64,000 nucleotides of DNA, from contig NZ_JARQXA010000002.1 in the NCBI RefSeq assembly GCF_029543155.1, positions 124,001 to 188,000 on the forward strand. The letters run 5' to 3'. The position numbers were made by a program, and so were the translations under genes. This DNA is from Sphingomonas sp. HITSZ_GF. GTDB taxonomy: Bacteria > Pseudomonadota > Alphaproteobacteria > Sphingomonadales > Sphingomonadaceae. Shown in pieces: positions 50,100 through 59,331 of this stretch. The notes under the pieces are model-generated. The model had not been told where the DNA came from and did not search any database. It was given only the letters and a program-made list of their open reading frames with translations. Every line of letters starts with the position of its first letter. Within the stretch, counting starts at the first letter, position 1.

Positions 50100-50894
50100 A
50101 TGCAGCAATATCTCGACCTGATGGAACGCGCGCTCACCCAGGGTGCCGAGCAGATGGACCGCACCGGCACCGGCACCCGCAGCGTGTTCGGCCACCAGAT
50201 GCGCTTCGACCTGTCGGCGGGCTTCCCGCTGCTCACCACCAAGAAGCTGCACCTGCGCTCGATCATCATCGAGCTGCTCTGGTTCCTGCGTGGCGACACC
50301 AATGTGAAGTGGCTGCAGGAGCGCAAGGTCAGCATCTGGAACGAATGGGCCGACGAGGCGGGCGAGCTCGGCCCGGTCTATGGCAAGCAGTGGCGCGACT
50401 GGGAGGCGACGGACGGTCGCCATATCGACCAGATCGCCGAGCTGATCGAGATGCTAAAGACCACGCCGCATTCGCGCCGCATGGTCATCTCGGCCTGGAA
50501 CCCGGGCGACCTCCACGCCATGGCGCTGGCACCGTGCCACTGCCTGTTCCAGTGCCATGTAGCGAACGGCAAGCTGAGCCTGCAGCTCTACCAGCGCAGC
50601 GCCGACATCTTCCTGGGCGTGCCGTTCAACATCGCCAGCTACGCACTGCTCACCCATATCCTCGCCCAGCAGACCGGGCTCGAGGTGGGCGACTTCATCT
50701 GGACCGGCGGCGACTGCCACCTCTATTCGAACCATCTCGACCAGGCCCGCGAGCAGCTGAGCCGCACTCCGGGGCCGGCGCCGCGGCTGGAAATCCTGCG
50801 GAAACCGGCATCGATCAGTGACTATGACTATGAGGATTTCGTGATCCACGACTACGTCGCCCAGCCGCACATCAAGGCGCCCGTAGCGGTATGA
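50100..50894 (+). CDS. thyA: thymidylate synthase
   Basis: 264 residues. Converts dUMP and methylene-tetrahydrofolate to dTMP and dihydrofolate. Catalytic cysteine C146 lies in [11 protein letters not shown], with [29 protein letters not shown], and the substrate-binding [20 protein letters not shown] and [13 protein letters not shown]. The stop overlaps the next start (ATGA). A dihydrofolate reductase, needed to recycle the product, lies one gene downstream. Confidence 0.97.
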   Translation: MQQYLDLMERALTQGAEQMDRTGTGTRSVFGHQMRFDLSAGFPLLTTKKLHLRSIIIELLWFLRGDTNVKWLQERKVSIWNEWADEAGELGPVYGKQWRDWEATDGRHIDQIAELIEMLKTTPHSRRMVISAWNPGDLHAMALAPCHCLFQCHVANGKLSLQLYQRSADIFLGVPFNIASYALLTHILAQQTGLEVGDFIWTGGDCHLYSNHLDQAREQLSRTPGPAPRLEILRKPASISDYDYEDFVIHDYVAQPHIKAPVAV

Positions 50895-51772
50895 AGCGGC
50901 TGACGGCCCTGCTCCTGCTTTCCCTGACGGGGCAGACGGACGCGGGCCCGGCCGTGCATCAGGTCATCCCTTCCGAGGCGGACCCGGCGATCGGGGCGTT
51001 CGACGATCCAAGCGTGGCGATCGCGCCGCCCGGCCTGCCCGCCGATGCGCCGCTCGCGATCTTCCTTCCCGGCACCAACGGCATTCCGGGCAACGGCCCC
51101 CTGCTCCGCGTTGTCGCCCAGCAGGGCTACCGGGTGCTGTCGCTGATGTACAATGACAGCCCGGCCGTGGTCGGCAAATGCCCGCGCGATCCCGACCCCG
51201 CCTGCTCGGGCGATTTCCGCGAGATGCGCATCCAGGGCACGGGCAAGTCGAAGGCCGTGCAGAACAGCGCCGCCGAATCGATCGATGCGCGGCTGGTTTC
51301 GACATTGCGCAAGCTCGACCATGACTATCCGGGCGAAGGCTGGGGCCGCTATCTCGATGGCGACGCGCCGCGCTGGGGCAACATCCTCGTCTCGGGCCTG
51401 TCGCAGGGCGCGGGCATGGCGGCCTGGATCGCCAAGCGTCACAAGGTCCGCCGCGTCGTGCTCTTCTCCAGCCCCTGGGACTCGACCGGCGCCGATTCGC
51501 ACCCCGCGCCCTGGCTCTCCGAGCCCAGCGCCACGCCGATCGCGCGCTGGCAGGCCGCCTATAATGCCCGCGAGAACACCGCCAACCTGATCGCGCCGGC
51601 CTATGCCGCGCTGGGGCTGGGCAAGGCGCAGATCCACATCTTCACGCTCGATCTGCCCCAAGCGCTGCAGACCCGCAGCCCCAATCCCTATCACGGCATC
51701 GGCATCCGCGATCTGCGTTATGCCCCCCAGTGGCGCGCCATGTACGGCAAGGGCAGCTCGGCGGCGGAATAG
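50891..51772 (+). CDS. alpha/beta-hydrolase-fold exported protein (BPSS1187-like)
   Basis: 293 residues with a signal peptide ([19 protein letters not shown]). [16 protein letters not shown] carries an oxyanion-type loop, and [16 protein letters not shown] holds the nucleophile elbow GLSQGAG. The C-terminus includes [13 protein letters not shown]. It resembles the uncharacterised family named after Burkholderia BPSS1187. ATGA coupling to thyA suggests co-translation. No experimental function that I know. Confidence 0.75.
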   Translation: MKRLTALLLLSLTGQTDAGPAVHQVIPSEADPAIGAFDDPSVAIAPPGLPADAPLAIFLPGTNGIPGNGPLLRVVAQQGYRVLSLMYNDSPAVVGKCPRDPDPACSGDFREMRIQGTGKSKAVQNSAAESIDARLVSTLRKLDHDYPGEGWGRYLDGDAPRWGNILVSGLSQGAGMAAWIAKRHKVRRVVLFSSPWDSTGADSHPAPWLSEPSATPIARWQAAYNARENTANLIAPAYAALGLGKAQIHIFTLDLPQALQTRSPNPYHGIGIRDLRYAPQWRAMYGKGSSAAE

Positions 51773-51921
51773 CCCTACTTATCCTCGCGCAATCTCCGGA
51801 CGATCCATCCACAGCTTATACACAACCGTTCGACACATTCGCTCGCAACGAAATTTTGTCCGAGGGATTCCCTGAGAGACTCCCATGTGTCAAAGCTTTG
51901 GCAAGGGGACAGAGTGAGCGT

Positions 51922-52542
51922 ATGCGCCAGCTAACATCCATCGTTGCAATGAACGCCGCAGGTGCAATCGGCGCCGGGAATCACCTGCCTTGGCGCATCC
52001 GTAGCGATCTGCAGTTTTTCCGTCGCCAAACGCTTGATCAGGTGGTCATTATGGGTCGTAAAACATACGATTCATTGGGCGGCGCATTGCCTAGGCGTAC
52101 GAATATCGTTGTAACACACGGCTTTTCGCTTTTTCCGACAACAGCTGAGTGCTCCGCAGTTGGAGCGATTGATGAGGCTCTCGTAGCCGCTTCGCGCGCA
52201 CCTAAGAAAAAAGAGGTTTTCATTGTCGGCGGCGCCAGCATGTACGAGCAGTTCTCGCCGTACGTCGATCGCTATCTGATCACGCTCGTGGACAAAGAAG
52301 TGCCTGACGCAGACACGTTTTTCCGGGAAGCTTGGCTAGGCGACCAGTCCGATTGGGATAGTCAAATAATCAGCGAGGGGATCGCTGACGGGAAAGATAA
52401 TGAAGCGAATTTCCGCATTTGGGAATTCCTTCCAAAGCGCCCACAAATCATTGCTGACCGTAGAATGGCAGCGATTGATGCCTTAAAGCGACGTGCATCG
52501 GCAGGGCTCAGTTTCTCCAATTTCTCGACCGCTCAAATCTGA
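51922..52542 (+). CDS. folA: dihydrofolate reductase, atypical base composition
   Basis: 206 residues. Reduces dihydrofolate for the folate cycle. Visible features are IVAMNAAGAIGAGNHLPWRI with W24, SDLQFF with the catalytic aspartate D29, VVIMGRKTYDSLGG (NADPH loop) and EVFIVGGASMYEQF. The C-terminal tail of about 35 residues exceeds the usual 160-residue length. Codon use differs from its neighbours: many A/T third positions (for example caaacgcttgatcaggtggt, cgtaaaacatacgattcatt), pointing to foreign origin. The upstream 150 bases and the tail share the lower GC. It may have replaced a native copy next to thyA. Confidence 0.92.
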   Translation: MRQLTSIVAMNAAGAIGAGNHLPWRIRSDLQFFRRQTLDQVVIMGRKTYDSLGGALPRRTNIVVTHGFSLFPTTAECSAVGAIDEALVAASRAPKKKEVFIVGGASMYEQFSPYVDRYLITLVDKEVPDADTFFREAWLGDQSDWDSQIISEGIADGKDNEANFRIWEFLPKRPQIIADRRMAAIDALKRRASAGLSFSNFSTAQI

Positions 52543-52640
52543 ACGCATAACGCTCTTGCTCTAAGCGGAAGCGCGCGCGAGGATTTCGCGCAAGAAGCGG
52601 GGCGCCCTGCCTACAGCTTCGTGACGCTGGAGCGGACGGG

Positions 52641-53813
52641 ATGAAGAAGAAGATCCTCTGGGGGGTGCTGATCGTGCTGGCGCTGGCCGCGATCGGCTTT
52701 TTCGGCTTCGCCCCGGGGATCGTCGAAGGCGGGATGAACAAGGTGGTGCCGGTGAAGCTCGCCCGGCCGAGCGCCGCGGCGAAGCAGCTCCATGCCAGCC
52801 TGCAGATCGCCGACATGCATGCCGACACGCTGATGTGGCGCCGCAACCTGCTCGATCGCTCGAACACCGGGCAAGTCGATCTGCCGCGCCTGCTCGCCGG
52901 CAACTATACGCTCCAGGTCTTCTCCTCGGTCACCAAGACCCCGAAGCACCAGAATTACGATTCGAACCCGGGCGACACCGACAACATCACGCTGCTGACC
53001 ATCGCGCAGCTTCAGCCGCCCAAGACCTGGACCTCGCTGCTCGAGCGCTCGCTGTTCCACGCCCGCAAGCTCGATCGCGCCGCCGCGGGTTCGAACGGCA
53101 AGCTGCGCGTGATCCGCACCGCGGCAGACCTTGACCTGCTCCTCTCAGATCGCGCGGCGGGCAAGAAGGTCGTCGGCGGCATGCTCTCGATCGAGGGGCT
53201 ACAGGACATGGAGGGCAATCTCTCCAACCTCGACACGCTCTACGGCGCCGGCTTCCGCATGGCCGGCATGGCGCATTTCTTCGACAATGAAGTCGCCGGA
53301 TCGATGCACGGCGTCCACAAGGGCGGACTCACCCCGCTCGGCCGCCAGGTGGTGGCGCGGATGGAGCAGCTCGGCATGATCGTCGACATCGCCCATTCGA
53401 GCCACGAGACCGTCGCCGAGATCCTCAGGATGGCGAAGCGCCCGGTCGTCTCCAGCCATGGCGGCGTCCAGGCGACCTGCAAGGTCAACCGCAACCTGAC
53501 CGACGACGAGATCAAGGGCGTGGCGCGCACCGGTGGTGTCGTCGGCATAGGCTATTGGGACGCGGCGGTGTGCGGCACCGAGCCTGCCAATGTCGTCCGC
53601 GCGATCCTCCATGTGCGCCAGCTCGTCGGCATCGACCATGTCGGGCTGGGATCGGATTTCGACGGGGCGGTGACCACCGGCTGGGATTCGTCGCAGATCA
53701 TCGCGATCACCCAGGGCCTGCTCGATGCCGGGCTCTCCGCCGACGAGATCCGCAAGGTGATGGGCGGCAATGTGCTCCGCGTCATCCGCGCGGGGATCGT
53801 GCCTGCCAAATAG
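52641..53813 (+). CDS. M19 membrane dipeptidase family protein
   Basis: 390 residues. An N-terminal membrane helix (ILWGVLIVLALAAIGFFGFAP) anchors a periplasmic zinc dipeptidase of the renal dipeptidase family. Metal ligands are seen in IADMHADTLMW, in SIEGLQD, in DIAHSSHETV and in RPVVSSHGG. The C-terminal GIDHVGLGSDFDGAV is also typical. Likely acts on dipeptides or a D-amino-acid-containing fragment of peptidoglycan. Single gene, with a family A repeat as terminator. Confidence 0.92.
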   Translation: MKKKILWGVLIVLALAAIGFFGFAPGIVEGGMNKVVPVKLARPSAAAKQLHASLQIADMHADTLMWRRNLLDRSNTGQVDLPRLLAGNYTLQVFSSVTKTPKHQNYDSNPGDTDNITLLTIAQLQPPKTWTSLLERSLFHARKLDRAAAGSNGKLRVIRTAADLDLLLSDRAAGKKVVGGMLSIEGLQDMEGNLSNLDTLYGAGFRMAGMAHFFDNEVAGSMHGVHKGGLTPLGRQVVARMEQLGMIVDIAHSSHETVAEILRMAKRPVVSSHGGVQATCKVNRNLTDDEIKGVARTGGVVGIGYWDAAVCGTEPANVVRAILHVRQLVGIDHVGLGSDFDGAVTTGWDSSQIIAITQGLLDAGLSADEIRKVMGGNVLRVIRAGIVPAK

Positions 53814-53814
53814 T

Positions 53815-53964
53815 TCCTCCCCCAGCTCGCTGGGGGAGGGGGACCGCCGAGCGCAGCTCGGTGGTGGAGGGGCCGGCGCAACGCGCCGGTGCCCGGCGCG
53901 CCCCTCCACCCCGACGCTATGCGTCGCGGTCCCCCTCCCCGAGACAAGCTCGGGGAGGATTTGA
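53815..53964. repeat. family A palindromic repeat, copy 5
   Basis: tcctcccccagctcgctggggg and cgagacaagctcggggagg arms around ccggcgcaacgcgccggtgc. Near-identical to copy 4 at 44.9 kb. Confidence 0.9.
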
Positions 53965-53995
53965 TTGCAGCAACGCTTCCCCTATAGCCCGCCGC

Positions 53996-54919
53996 ATGGA
54001 GCGTCTCGACGGCGGCGCGCCGGTTCCGCCCCGCTATCGGGGCGCGATCGTCGCGCTCGGCAATTTCGACGGATTTCACCTGGGGCATCAGGCAGTGGTC
54101 GGCCATGCGGTGGCGCGGGCGCGCGCCGAGGGGCGGCCGGCGATCGTCGGCACCTTCGATCCGCATCCGCAGCGCTATTTCCGCCCGGACAGCCCCTGGT
54201 TCCGCCTCACCACCATGGACCAGCGCCAGCGCCTGCTCGCGGAGGCGGGCGTCGACGCGATGCTCGTCTTCCCGTTCAACGCCGAGCTGGCCGCGCTCAG
54301 CGCCCGCGCCTTTGCCGAGGAGCGGCTGCGCGACTGCATCGGCGCGGCCGGCGTGGTGACCGGCGGTGACTTCACCTTCGGCAAGGGGCGCGAGGGCGAT
54401 GTGGCGACGCTCGCCACGCTCGGCGCAGAACTGGGCTTCACCGCAGAGACGGTGGCGCCGGTGCAGCTCGACGGCGAGACGGTCTCGTCGAGCCGGATTC
54501 GCACGCATCTGCGCGAAGGCCGGCCGGCCGAGGCGGCGCGGCTGCTCACCCGGCCGTTCACGATCGAAGGCGTGGTCCAGCATGGCGACCAGGTCGGCCG
54601 CACGCTCGGCTTCCCCACCGCCAATCTCAGCATGGCCAATTATCTGCGCCCGGCCTACGGCATCTATGCGGTGCGCGGGCGGCTGGCCGACGGGCGTGTG
54701 CCGGGCGGCGTGGCGAGCCTGGGCATCCGCCCCACCTTCGAGCCGCCGGTCGAGTTGCTCGAGCCCTTCTTTTTCGACTTCTCGGGCGATCTCTACGGCC
54801 AAGCGATCGAAGTGCAGCTGATCGACTATCTGCGCCCCGAGGCGAAGTTCGATTCGCTGGAAGCGCTCAAGGTGCAGATGGACCTCGATGCGGCGAAGGC
54901 GCGCGCGATCCTAGGTTAG
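53996..54919 (+). CDS. ribF: bifunctional riboflavin kinase / FAD synthetase
   Basis: 307 residues. An N-terminal nucleotidyltransferase domain (AIVALGNFDGFHLGHQAVVG, with the HXGH-type motif) makes FAD from FMN, and a C-terminal riboflavin kinase domain (GRTLGFPTANLSM) makes FMN. LVFPFNAELAALSARAF links the two. The start at 53996 gives the proper N-terminus. ribF just upstream of ileS-lspA is a conserved alphaproteobacterial order. Confidence 0.95.
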   Translation: MERLDGGAPVPPRYRGAIVALGNFDGFHLGHQAVVGHAVARARAEGRPAIVGTFDPHPQRYFRPDSPWFRLTTMDQRQRLLAEAGVDAMLVFPFNAELAALSARAFAEERLRDCIGAAGVVTGGDFTFGKGREGDVATLATLGAELGFTAETVAPVQLDGETVSSSRIRTHLREGRPAEAARLLTRPFTIEGVVQHGDQVGRTLGFPTANLSMANYLRPAYGIYAVRGRLADGRVPGGVASLGIRPTFEPPVELLEPFFFDFSGDLYGQAIEVQLIDYLRPEAKFDSLEALKVQMDLDAAKARAILG

Positions 54920-55137
54920 CCCGAATCGCGCGCCTGCTGCTGGTGCAGCCGGATCAGCCGGAACTTCACCCGGTGCCATTTGCTGACATCGTCCCAGCGT
55001 GATTCGTCGGTGGCTCGCGTCACCTGCGCATCGATGCGCGCAAGGGCCTCCGCCTCGGGCAAGAGCATATGTTGGCCGGCCAGTTCGGCGATTTCATCCA
55101 CTTCAGGCGCGGCAGCTCGCTTAACATGGATCATCAT
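54916..55137 (-). CDS. small hypothetical protein
   Basis: 73 residues from MMIHVKRAAAPEVDEIAELAG, ending LIRLHQQQARDSG. It is soluble, charged and mostly helical, with a WDDVSKWHRVKFRLIRL segment. An upstream in-frame extension to 55212 overlaps the ileS leader. The stop overlaps ribF tail to tail. I do not recognise it; the intact frame and codon pattern are the only support. Confidence 0.5.
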   Translation of the reverse strand: MMIHVKRAAAPEVDEIAELAGQHMLLPEAEALARIDAQVTRATDESRWDDVSKWHRVKFRLIRLHQQQARDSG

Positions 55138-55244
55138 GGGATACCGACTCGCGAGCCCGGCGAGGGTTCCCCATATTGGTGGTAAATCGCCGCTCCAACA
55201 TCTGCTTTGCATGTGGGGCCGCTTCCTCTAATTCCCGCGCACTC

Positions 55245-58211
55245 ATGAGCGACGAAAAAGACTACCGCGACACCGTCTTCCTTCCGAAGACCGAGTTCCC
55301 CATGAAGGCAGGCCTCGCCCAGAAGGAGCCTGCCATCCTCGCGCGCTGGGCGCAGATCGGGCTGTACGACAAGCTGCGCGCGCAGCGTGCCGGCCGCACC
55401 CGCTTCATCCTGCACGATGGCCCGCCCTATGCGAATGGCGACATTCACATGGGCCATGCGATGAACAAGGTCCTCAAGGACATCATCGTCCGCTCGCAGA
55501 GCCTGATGGGCAAGGACGCGCCCTATATCCCGGGCTGGGACTGCCACGGCCTGCCGATCGAGTGGAAGGTCGAAGAGGCCTATCGCGCCAAGAAGCTCAA
55601 CAAGGACGAAGTCGATCCCGTCGCCTTCCGCGCCGAATGCCGTGCCTATGCCGAGAAATGGGTCGGCGTGCAGCGCGAGCAGTTCGAGCGGCTGGGCGTG
55701 ATGGGCGACTGGACCAACCCGTACCTCACGATGAACTATGAGAGCGAGGCGATCATCGCCGGCGAGCTGCTCAAGTTCGCCGAGAGCGGCCAGCTCTATC
55801 GCGGCGCCAAGCCGGTGATGTGGTCCCCGGTCGAGAAGACCGCACTGGCTGAGGCCGAAGTCGAATATGAGGACATCACCTCGACGCAGATCGACGTGGC
55901 GTTCGAGATCGTCGAGGCGCCCAACGCCCCCGAGCTGGTCGGCGCGCATGCGGTGATCTGGACGACCACGCCGTGGACGATCCCGGTGAACCAGGCTTTG
56001 GCGTACGGGCCGGAAGTCGAATACACGGCCTGTGTCGTCTATTTCGAAGTCAACGAAGGCGATCGAGCCGCAGCACTTGCAGCGTTGAATGCGCACTTTG
56101 GGCTGGGCAAAGCCGTCGATGACAGCCGCTTCCTCATTGCGCATGATTTGATTGAAGCTTTCGAGCGCCGCGTCTCGTCTGAAGCCAATCGCCTCGACCT
56201 GAGCACCTTCGGCGTGACTAATGTGGTCACGCACGTATCGGCGCTGAGCGAAAGCGCGTCGCGCATCTCGGGCGAAAAGCTCGCCGGCGCCATCGCCCGC
56301 CACCCCATGCACAAGCTCGGCGGCTTCTTCGCCAAGCCGCGTCCGCTGCTCGCCGGCGACTTTGTCACCACCGACGCGGGTACCGGCCTCGTCCATATGG
56401 CGCCGGATCACGGCGAGGACGACTTCCTGCTCTGCAAGGCCAATGGCATCGATCCGGTGTTCGCGGTCGATGCGGCGGGCATGTACCGCGCGGACTGGCT
56501 GTGGCTCGGCGGCCAGGGATCGGTGATCAACAAGAAGTTCACCGCGTCGGACGGCCCGATCTGCACCGACCTGCGCGAAGCCGGCGCACTGCTCGCCGCG
56601 TCGGACGACTTCACCCACAGCTATCCGCATAGCTGGCGCTCCAAGGCCAAGGTGATCTTCCGCTGCACCCCGCAATGGTTCATCCCGATGGACCGGCCCC
56701 AAGCCGTCATCCCGGCGCAAGCCGGGATCTCAGGCGAAGGCGCGGGACAAGAGCCGCACGAGATCCCGGCTTCCGCCGGGATGACGGCGAATGGCAACGG
56801 CGCCACCCTGCGCGGCATTGCGCTCGATGCGATCGAGAACACCCGCTGGGTGCCCGAAAAGGCGCAGAACCGCATCCGCGCGATGGTCGAGGGGCGCCCG
56901 GACTGGGTGATCAGCCGCCAGCGCGCCTGGGGCGTGCCGATCGCGCTTTATGTCCACCGCCAGACCGGCGAATATCTCCGCGATCCCGAAGTGAATGCCC
57001 GTATCCTCGAGGCCTTCACCACCGGCGGCGCCGATGCCTGGTTCCAGGCCGATCACCAGCAGCTGCTGGGCGAGAAATACGACCTCGCCCACTATGAGGT
57101 GATCACCGACATTCTCGACGTCTGGTTCGATTCGGGCTCGACCCACAGCTTCGTGATCGAGGCGCGGTACGGCGTCGGCACGCGGGCGGACCTGTACCTT
57201 GAGGGTTCGGACCAGCATCGCGGCTGGTTCCAGTCGTCGCTGCTCGAAAGCTCCGGCACACGCGGGCGCGCGCCCTATGACGCAGTGCTGACCCACGGCT
57301 TCGCGCTCGACGGCAACGGCCGGAAAATGTCCAAGTCGCTCGGCAACGTCGTCGATCCGCTCAAGATCATCGGCGAAAGCGGCGCGGACATCCTGCGCCT
57401 CTGGGTCGCGCAGACCGACTATTTCGAGGACGTCCGCATCGGCAAGGAAGTGCTTGCCGGCACCGGCGATGCCTATCGCAAGATCCGCAACACCTTCCGC
57501 TACCTGCTCGGCGCGCTCGACGGGTTCAGCGAGGCCGAGCGGCTGCCCGTCGCCGAGATGCCCGAGCTCGAGCGCTATATCCTGGCGAAGCTGGCCGAGC
57601 TCGATGCCGAGCTGCGCAGCGCCACCGACGGCTTCGAGTTCAACCGCTACAGCCGCGCGCTGACGGATTTCATGAACGAGGACCTGTCGGCCTTCTTCTT
57701 CGATATCCGCAAGGACTGCCTCTACTGCGAGGCAGAGACCAGCACCAAGCGCCGCGCCTATCGCACCGTGCTCGATGTGCTGTTCCACGCGCTGGTCCGC
57801 TATGCGGCGCCGGTGCTGGCCTTCACGGCCGAGGAAGTGTGGCAGGCGCGCTATCCGAGCGAGGACGAGTCGGTCCACATGCTCGAATGGCCGGTGCTGC
57901 CCGAGGGCGCGACCACGCAGAGCGACTGGATCGCGATCCGCGCGCTGCGCCAGCAGGTGACCGAGGCGATCGAGCCCTATCGCCGCGAGAAGCAGGTCCG
58001 ATCGAGCCTGGAAGCCGAAGTGACCGTGCCCGATCTGCCGGCATCGGCAGAGGATCTCACCGAGCTGTTCATCGTCTCGCAGGTGACGAAGGGCGAAACG
58101 GTCACCGTCGTGCCCACCCAGCGCCATAAATGCGGCCGCTGTTGGCGGCATCTCCCGGAAGTTGCGCAGGACGGCGCCTTGTGCGACCGCTGTGCCGGGG
58201 TGGTGGAATGA
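55245..58211 (+). CDS. ileS: isoleucyl-tRNA synthetase with in-frame repeat insertion
   Basis: 988 residues, class I synthetase. Signature HMGH near residue 70 (ANGDIHMGHAMN) and KMSKS near 695. The C-terminal zinc ribbon reads HKCGRCWRHL...CDRCAGVVE. About 27 residues (488-514), VIPAQAGIS...EIPASAGMT, are encoded by a family B palindromic repeat inserted in frame before GATLRGIALDAI. A second segment (about residues 265-325) has lower GC and less family-like codon use than its surroundings. The insertion lies outside the HMGH and KMSKS motifs, so activity is plausibly retained. The lspA start overlaps its stop. Confidence 0.96.
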   Translation: MSDEKDYRDTVFLPKTEFPMKAGLAQKEPAILARWAQIGLYDKLRAQRAGRTRFILHDGPPYANGDIHMGHAMNKVLKDIIVRSQSLMGKDAPYIPGWDCHGLPIEWKVEEAYRAKKLNKDEVDPVAFRAECRAYAEKWVGVQREQFERLGVMGDWTNPYLTMNYESEAIIAGELLKFAESGQLYRGAKPVMWSPVEKTALAEAEVEYEDITSTQIDVAFEIVEAPNAPELVGAHAVIWTTTPWTIPVNQALAYGPEVEYTACVVYFEVNEGDRAAALAALNAHFGLGKAVDDSRFLIAHDLIEAFERRVSSEANRLDLSTFGVTNVVTHVSALSESASRISGEKLAGAIARHPMHKLGGFFAKPRPLLAGDFVTTDAGTGLVHMAPDHGEDDFLLCKANGIDPVFAVDAAGMYRADWLWLGGQGSVINKKFTASDGPICTDLREAGALLAASDDFTHSYPHSWRSKAKVIFRCTPQWFIPMDRPQAVIPAQAGISGEGAGQEPHEIPASAGMTANGNGATLRGIALDAIENTRWVPEKAQNRIRAMVEGRPDWVISRQRAWGVPIALYVHRQTGEYLRDPEVNARILEAFTTGGADAWFQADHQQLLGEKYDLAHYEVITDILDVWFDSGSTHSFVIEARYGVGTRADLYLEGSDQHRGWFQSSLLESSGTRGRAPYDAVLTHGFALDGNGRKMSKSLGNVVDPLKIIGESGADILRLWVAQTDYFEDVRIGKEVLAGTGDAYRKIRNTFRYLLGALDGFSEAERLPVAEMPELERYILAKLAELDAELRSATDGFEFNRYSRALTDFMNEDLSAFFFDIRKDCLYCEAETSTKRRAYRTVLDVLFHALVRYAAPVLAFTAEEVWQARYPSEDESVHMLEWPVLPEGATTQSDWIAIRALRQQVTEAIEPYRREKQVRSSLEAEVTVPDLPASAEDLTELFIVSQVTKGETVTVVPTQRHKCGRCWRHLPEVAQDGALCDRCAGVVE
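56702..56788. repeat. family B palindromic repeat inside ileS, in frame
   Basis: gtcatcccggcgcaagccgg plus gatctcaggc on the left and gagatcccggcttccgccgg plus gatgacgg on the right match the intergenic copies. The insertion is a multiple of three (81 bases from 56706 to 56786) and adds VIPAQAGIS...IPASAGMT to the protein. Confidence 0.93.
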
Positions 58212-58777
58212 ACGTGACTCGTGGAATCGGCTTTGCCGTGGCGGCCCTGGTTTTCGTCATCGATCAGGTGACGAAGCTGCTGGTCGTGCGCGCGCTCGGC
58301 GTCGATCTGGCGTTCGTCCAGTCGCTGATCCAGCAGAAGCTCGGCCTGGACGGGCTCAACCATGTCCAGGAGATCCTGCCGATCTTCGACCTGCGCTTCG
58401 TCGCCAATATCGGCGTGTCGCTCGGCCTGTTCGCCGCGAACAGCGACGCCACCCGCTGGATGCTGGTGCTGCTCACCGGCGCGATTGCCGCGGGCGTGAT
58501 CTGGTGGATGTTCCGCGAGAAGAAGCTGCCCGATGTCTGCGCGCTCGGCATGGTGCTGGGCGGTGCGCTGGGCAACATCCTCGATCGTGCCCGCCTCGGC
58601 TTCGTCGTCGATTTCGCCGACCTGCATTTCGGGACATGGCGCCCGTTTTTGGTCTTCAACGTCGCCGATGCGGCGATTACCATCGGCGTGCTGATCCTGT
58701 TGATCCGCGCGCTCCTCGTGCGCGATAAGGCCGCAGGCGAGAGCCCGGCCGCTGTGGAGAATGAAGTCAATGCGTAA
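58208..58777 (+). CDS. lspA: signal peptidase II (prolipoprotein signal peptidase)
   Basis: 189 residues with four membrane helices. Removes lipoprotein signal peptides. Catalytic aspartates lie in ILDRARLGFVVDF (first) and FNVADAAITIG (second); the start is VIDQVTKLLV. A longer middle loop is typical of this group. It overlaps the ileS stop by ATGA. The mature lipoproteins encoded nearby (the DUF3035 gene and others) would be substrates. Confidence 0.95.
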   Translation: MNVTRGIGFAVAALVFVIDQVTKLLVVRALGVDLAFVQSLIQQKLGLDGLNHVQEILPIFDLRFVANIGVSLGLFAANSDATRWMLVLLTGAIAAGVIWWMFREKKLPDVCALGMVLGGALGNILDRARLGFVVDFADLHFGTWRPFLVFNVADAAITIGVLILLIRALLVRDKAAGESPAAVENEVNA

Positions 58778-59183
58778 GATCGTTACCATCGCGGCGGGCA
58801 TTGCCGTCGCGGCCTCGCTCTCCGCCTGCTCGAAGAAGGGCTATGATCGCGCCCGTCCGGACGAGTTCGCCGTCGCCCGCCAGGCGCCGCTGGTGATCCC
58901 GCCCGATTTCTCGCTGGTGCCGCCGCAGCCGGGCGCCCCGCGCCCGCAGGAAGGCAACCCGGCCAACCAGGCGCTCGACGCGATGTTCGGCGGCTCCGCG
59001 GCGCGCAGCCCCGGCGAGCAGGCCGTCCTCGACAGCTCGGGCAGCACCGGCGCCGACCAGAGCGCTCGCTCGACCGCGGGCAGCCCCGGCACCACCGTCG
59101 TCGACAAGGGCACCACCACGCGCGACATCGTCGCGGCGCCCGAAGGCGACGGCAAGGACGCCAAGGCCAGCACCCCGCAATAA
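58770..59183 (+). CDS. DUF3035 family lipoprotein
   Basis: 137 residues from MRKIV (an ATG nine bases upstream is possible). Lipobox SLSAC follows a signal sequence. Then the DUF3035 hallmark RPDEFAVARQAPLVIPPDFSLVPP and a long Ala/Ser/Gly/Thr-rich disordered tail. It overlaps lspA by 8 bases, so it is cotranslated. Function unknown, conserved beside lspA in sphingomonads. Confidence 0.87.
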   Translation: MRKIVTIAAGIAVAASLSACSKKGYDRARPDEFAVARQAPLVIPPDFSLVPPQPGAPRPQEGNPANQALDAMFGGSAARSPGEQAVLDSSGSTGADQSARSTAGSPGTTVVDKGTTTRDIVAAPEGDGKDAKASTPQ

Positions 59184-59251
59184 GCGCAGCGGCACCGCGC
59201 CGCCCCGGCGGCGCCTCGCCCTGCCCCAAATAAGACTTGCCCCAAATAAGA

Positions 59252-59286
59252 AACGCCGGCCTGGATCCCCCTCCAGGCCGGCGTTT
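59252..59286. terminator. bidirectional terminator after the ileS-lspA-DUF3035 operon
   Basis: Perfect AACGCCGGCCTGGA...TCCAGGCCGGCGTT stem with a short C-rich loop, A-rich on the left and T-rich on the right. It lies between convergent genes. Confidence 0.88.
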
Positions 59287-59331
59287 CCGTATGGCGGGGA
59301 GCGCGCGAGGCGCTCCCCTTCCCCCCAACTT

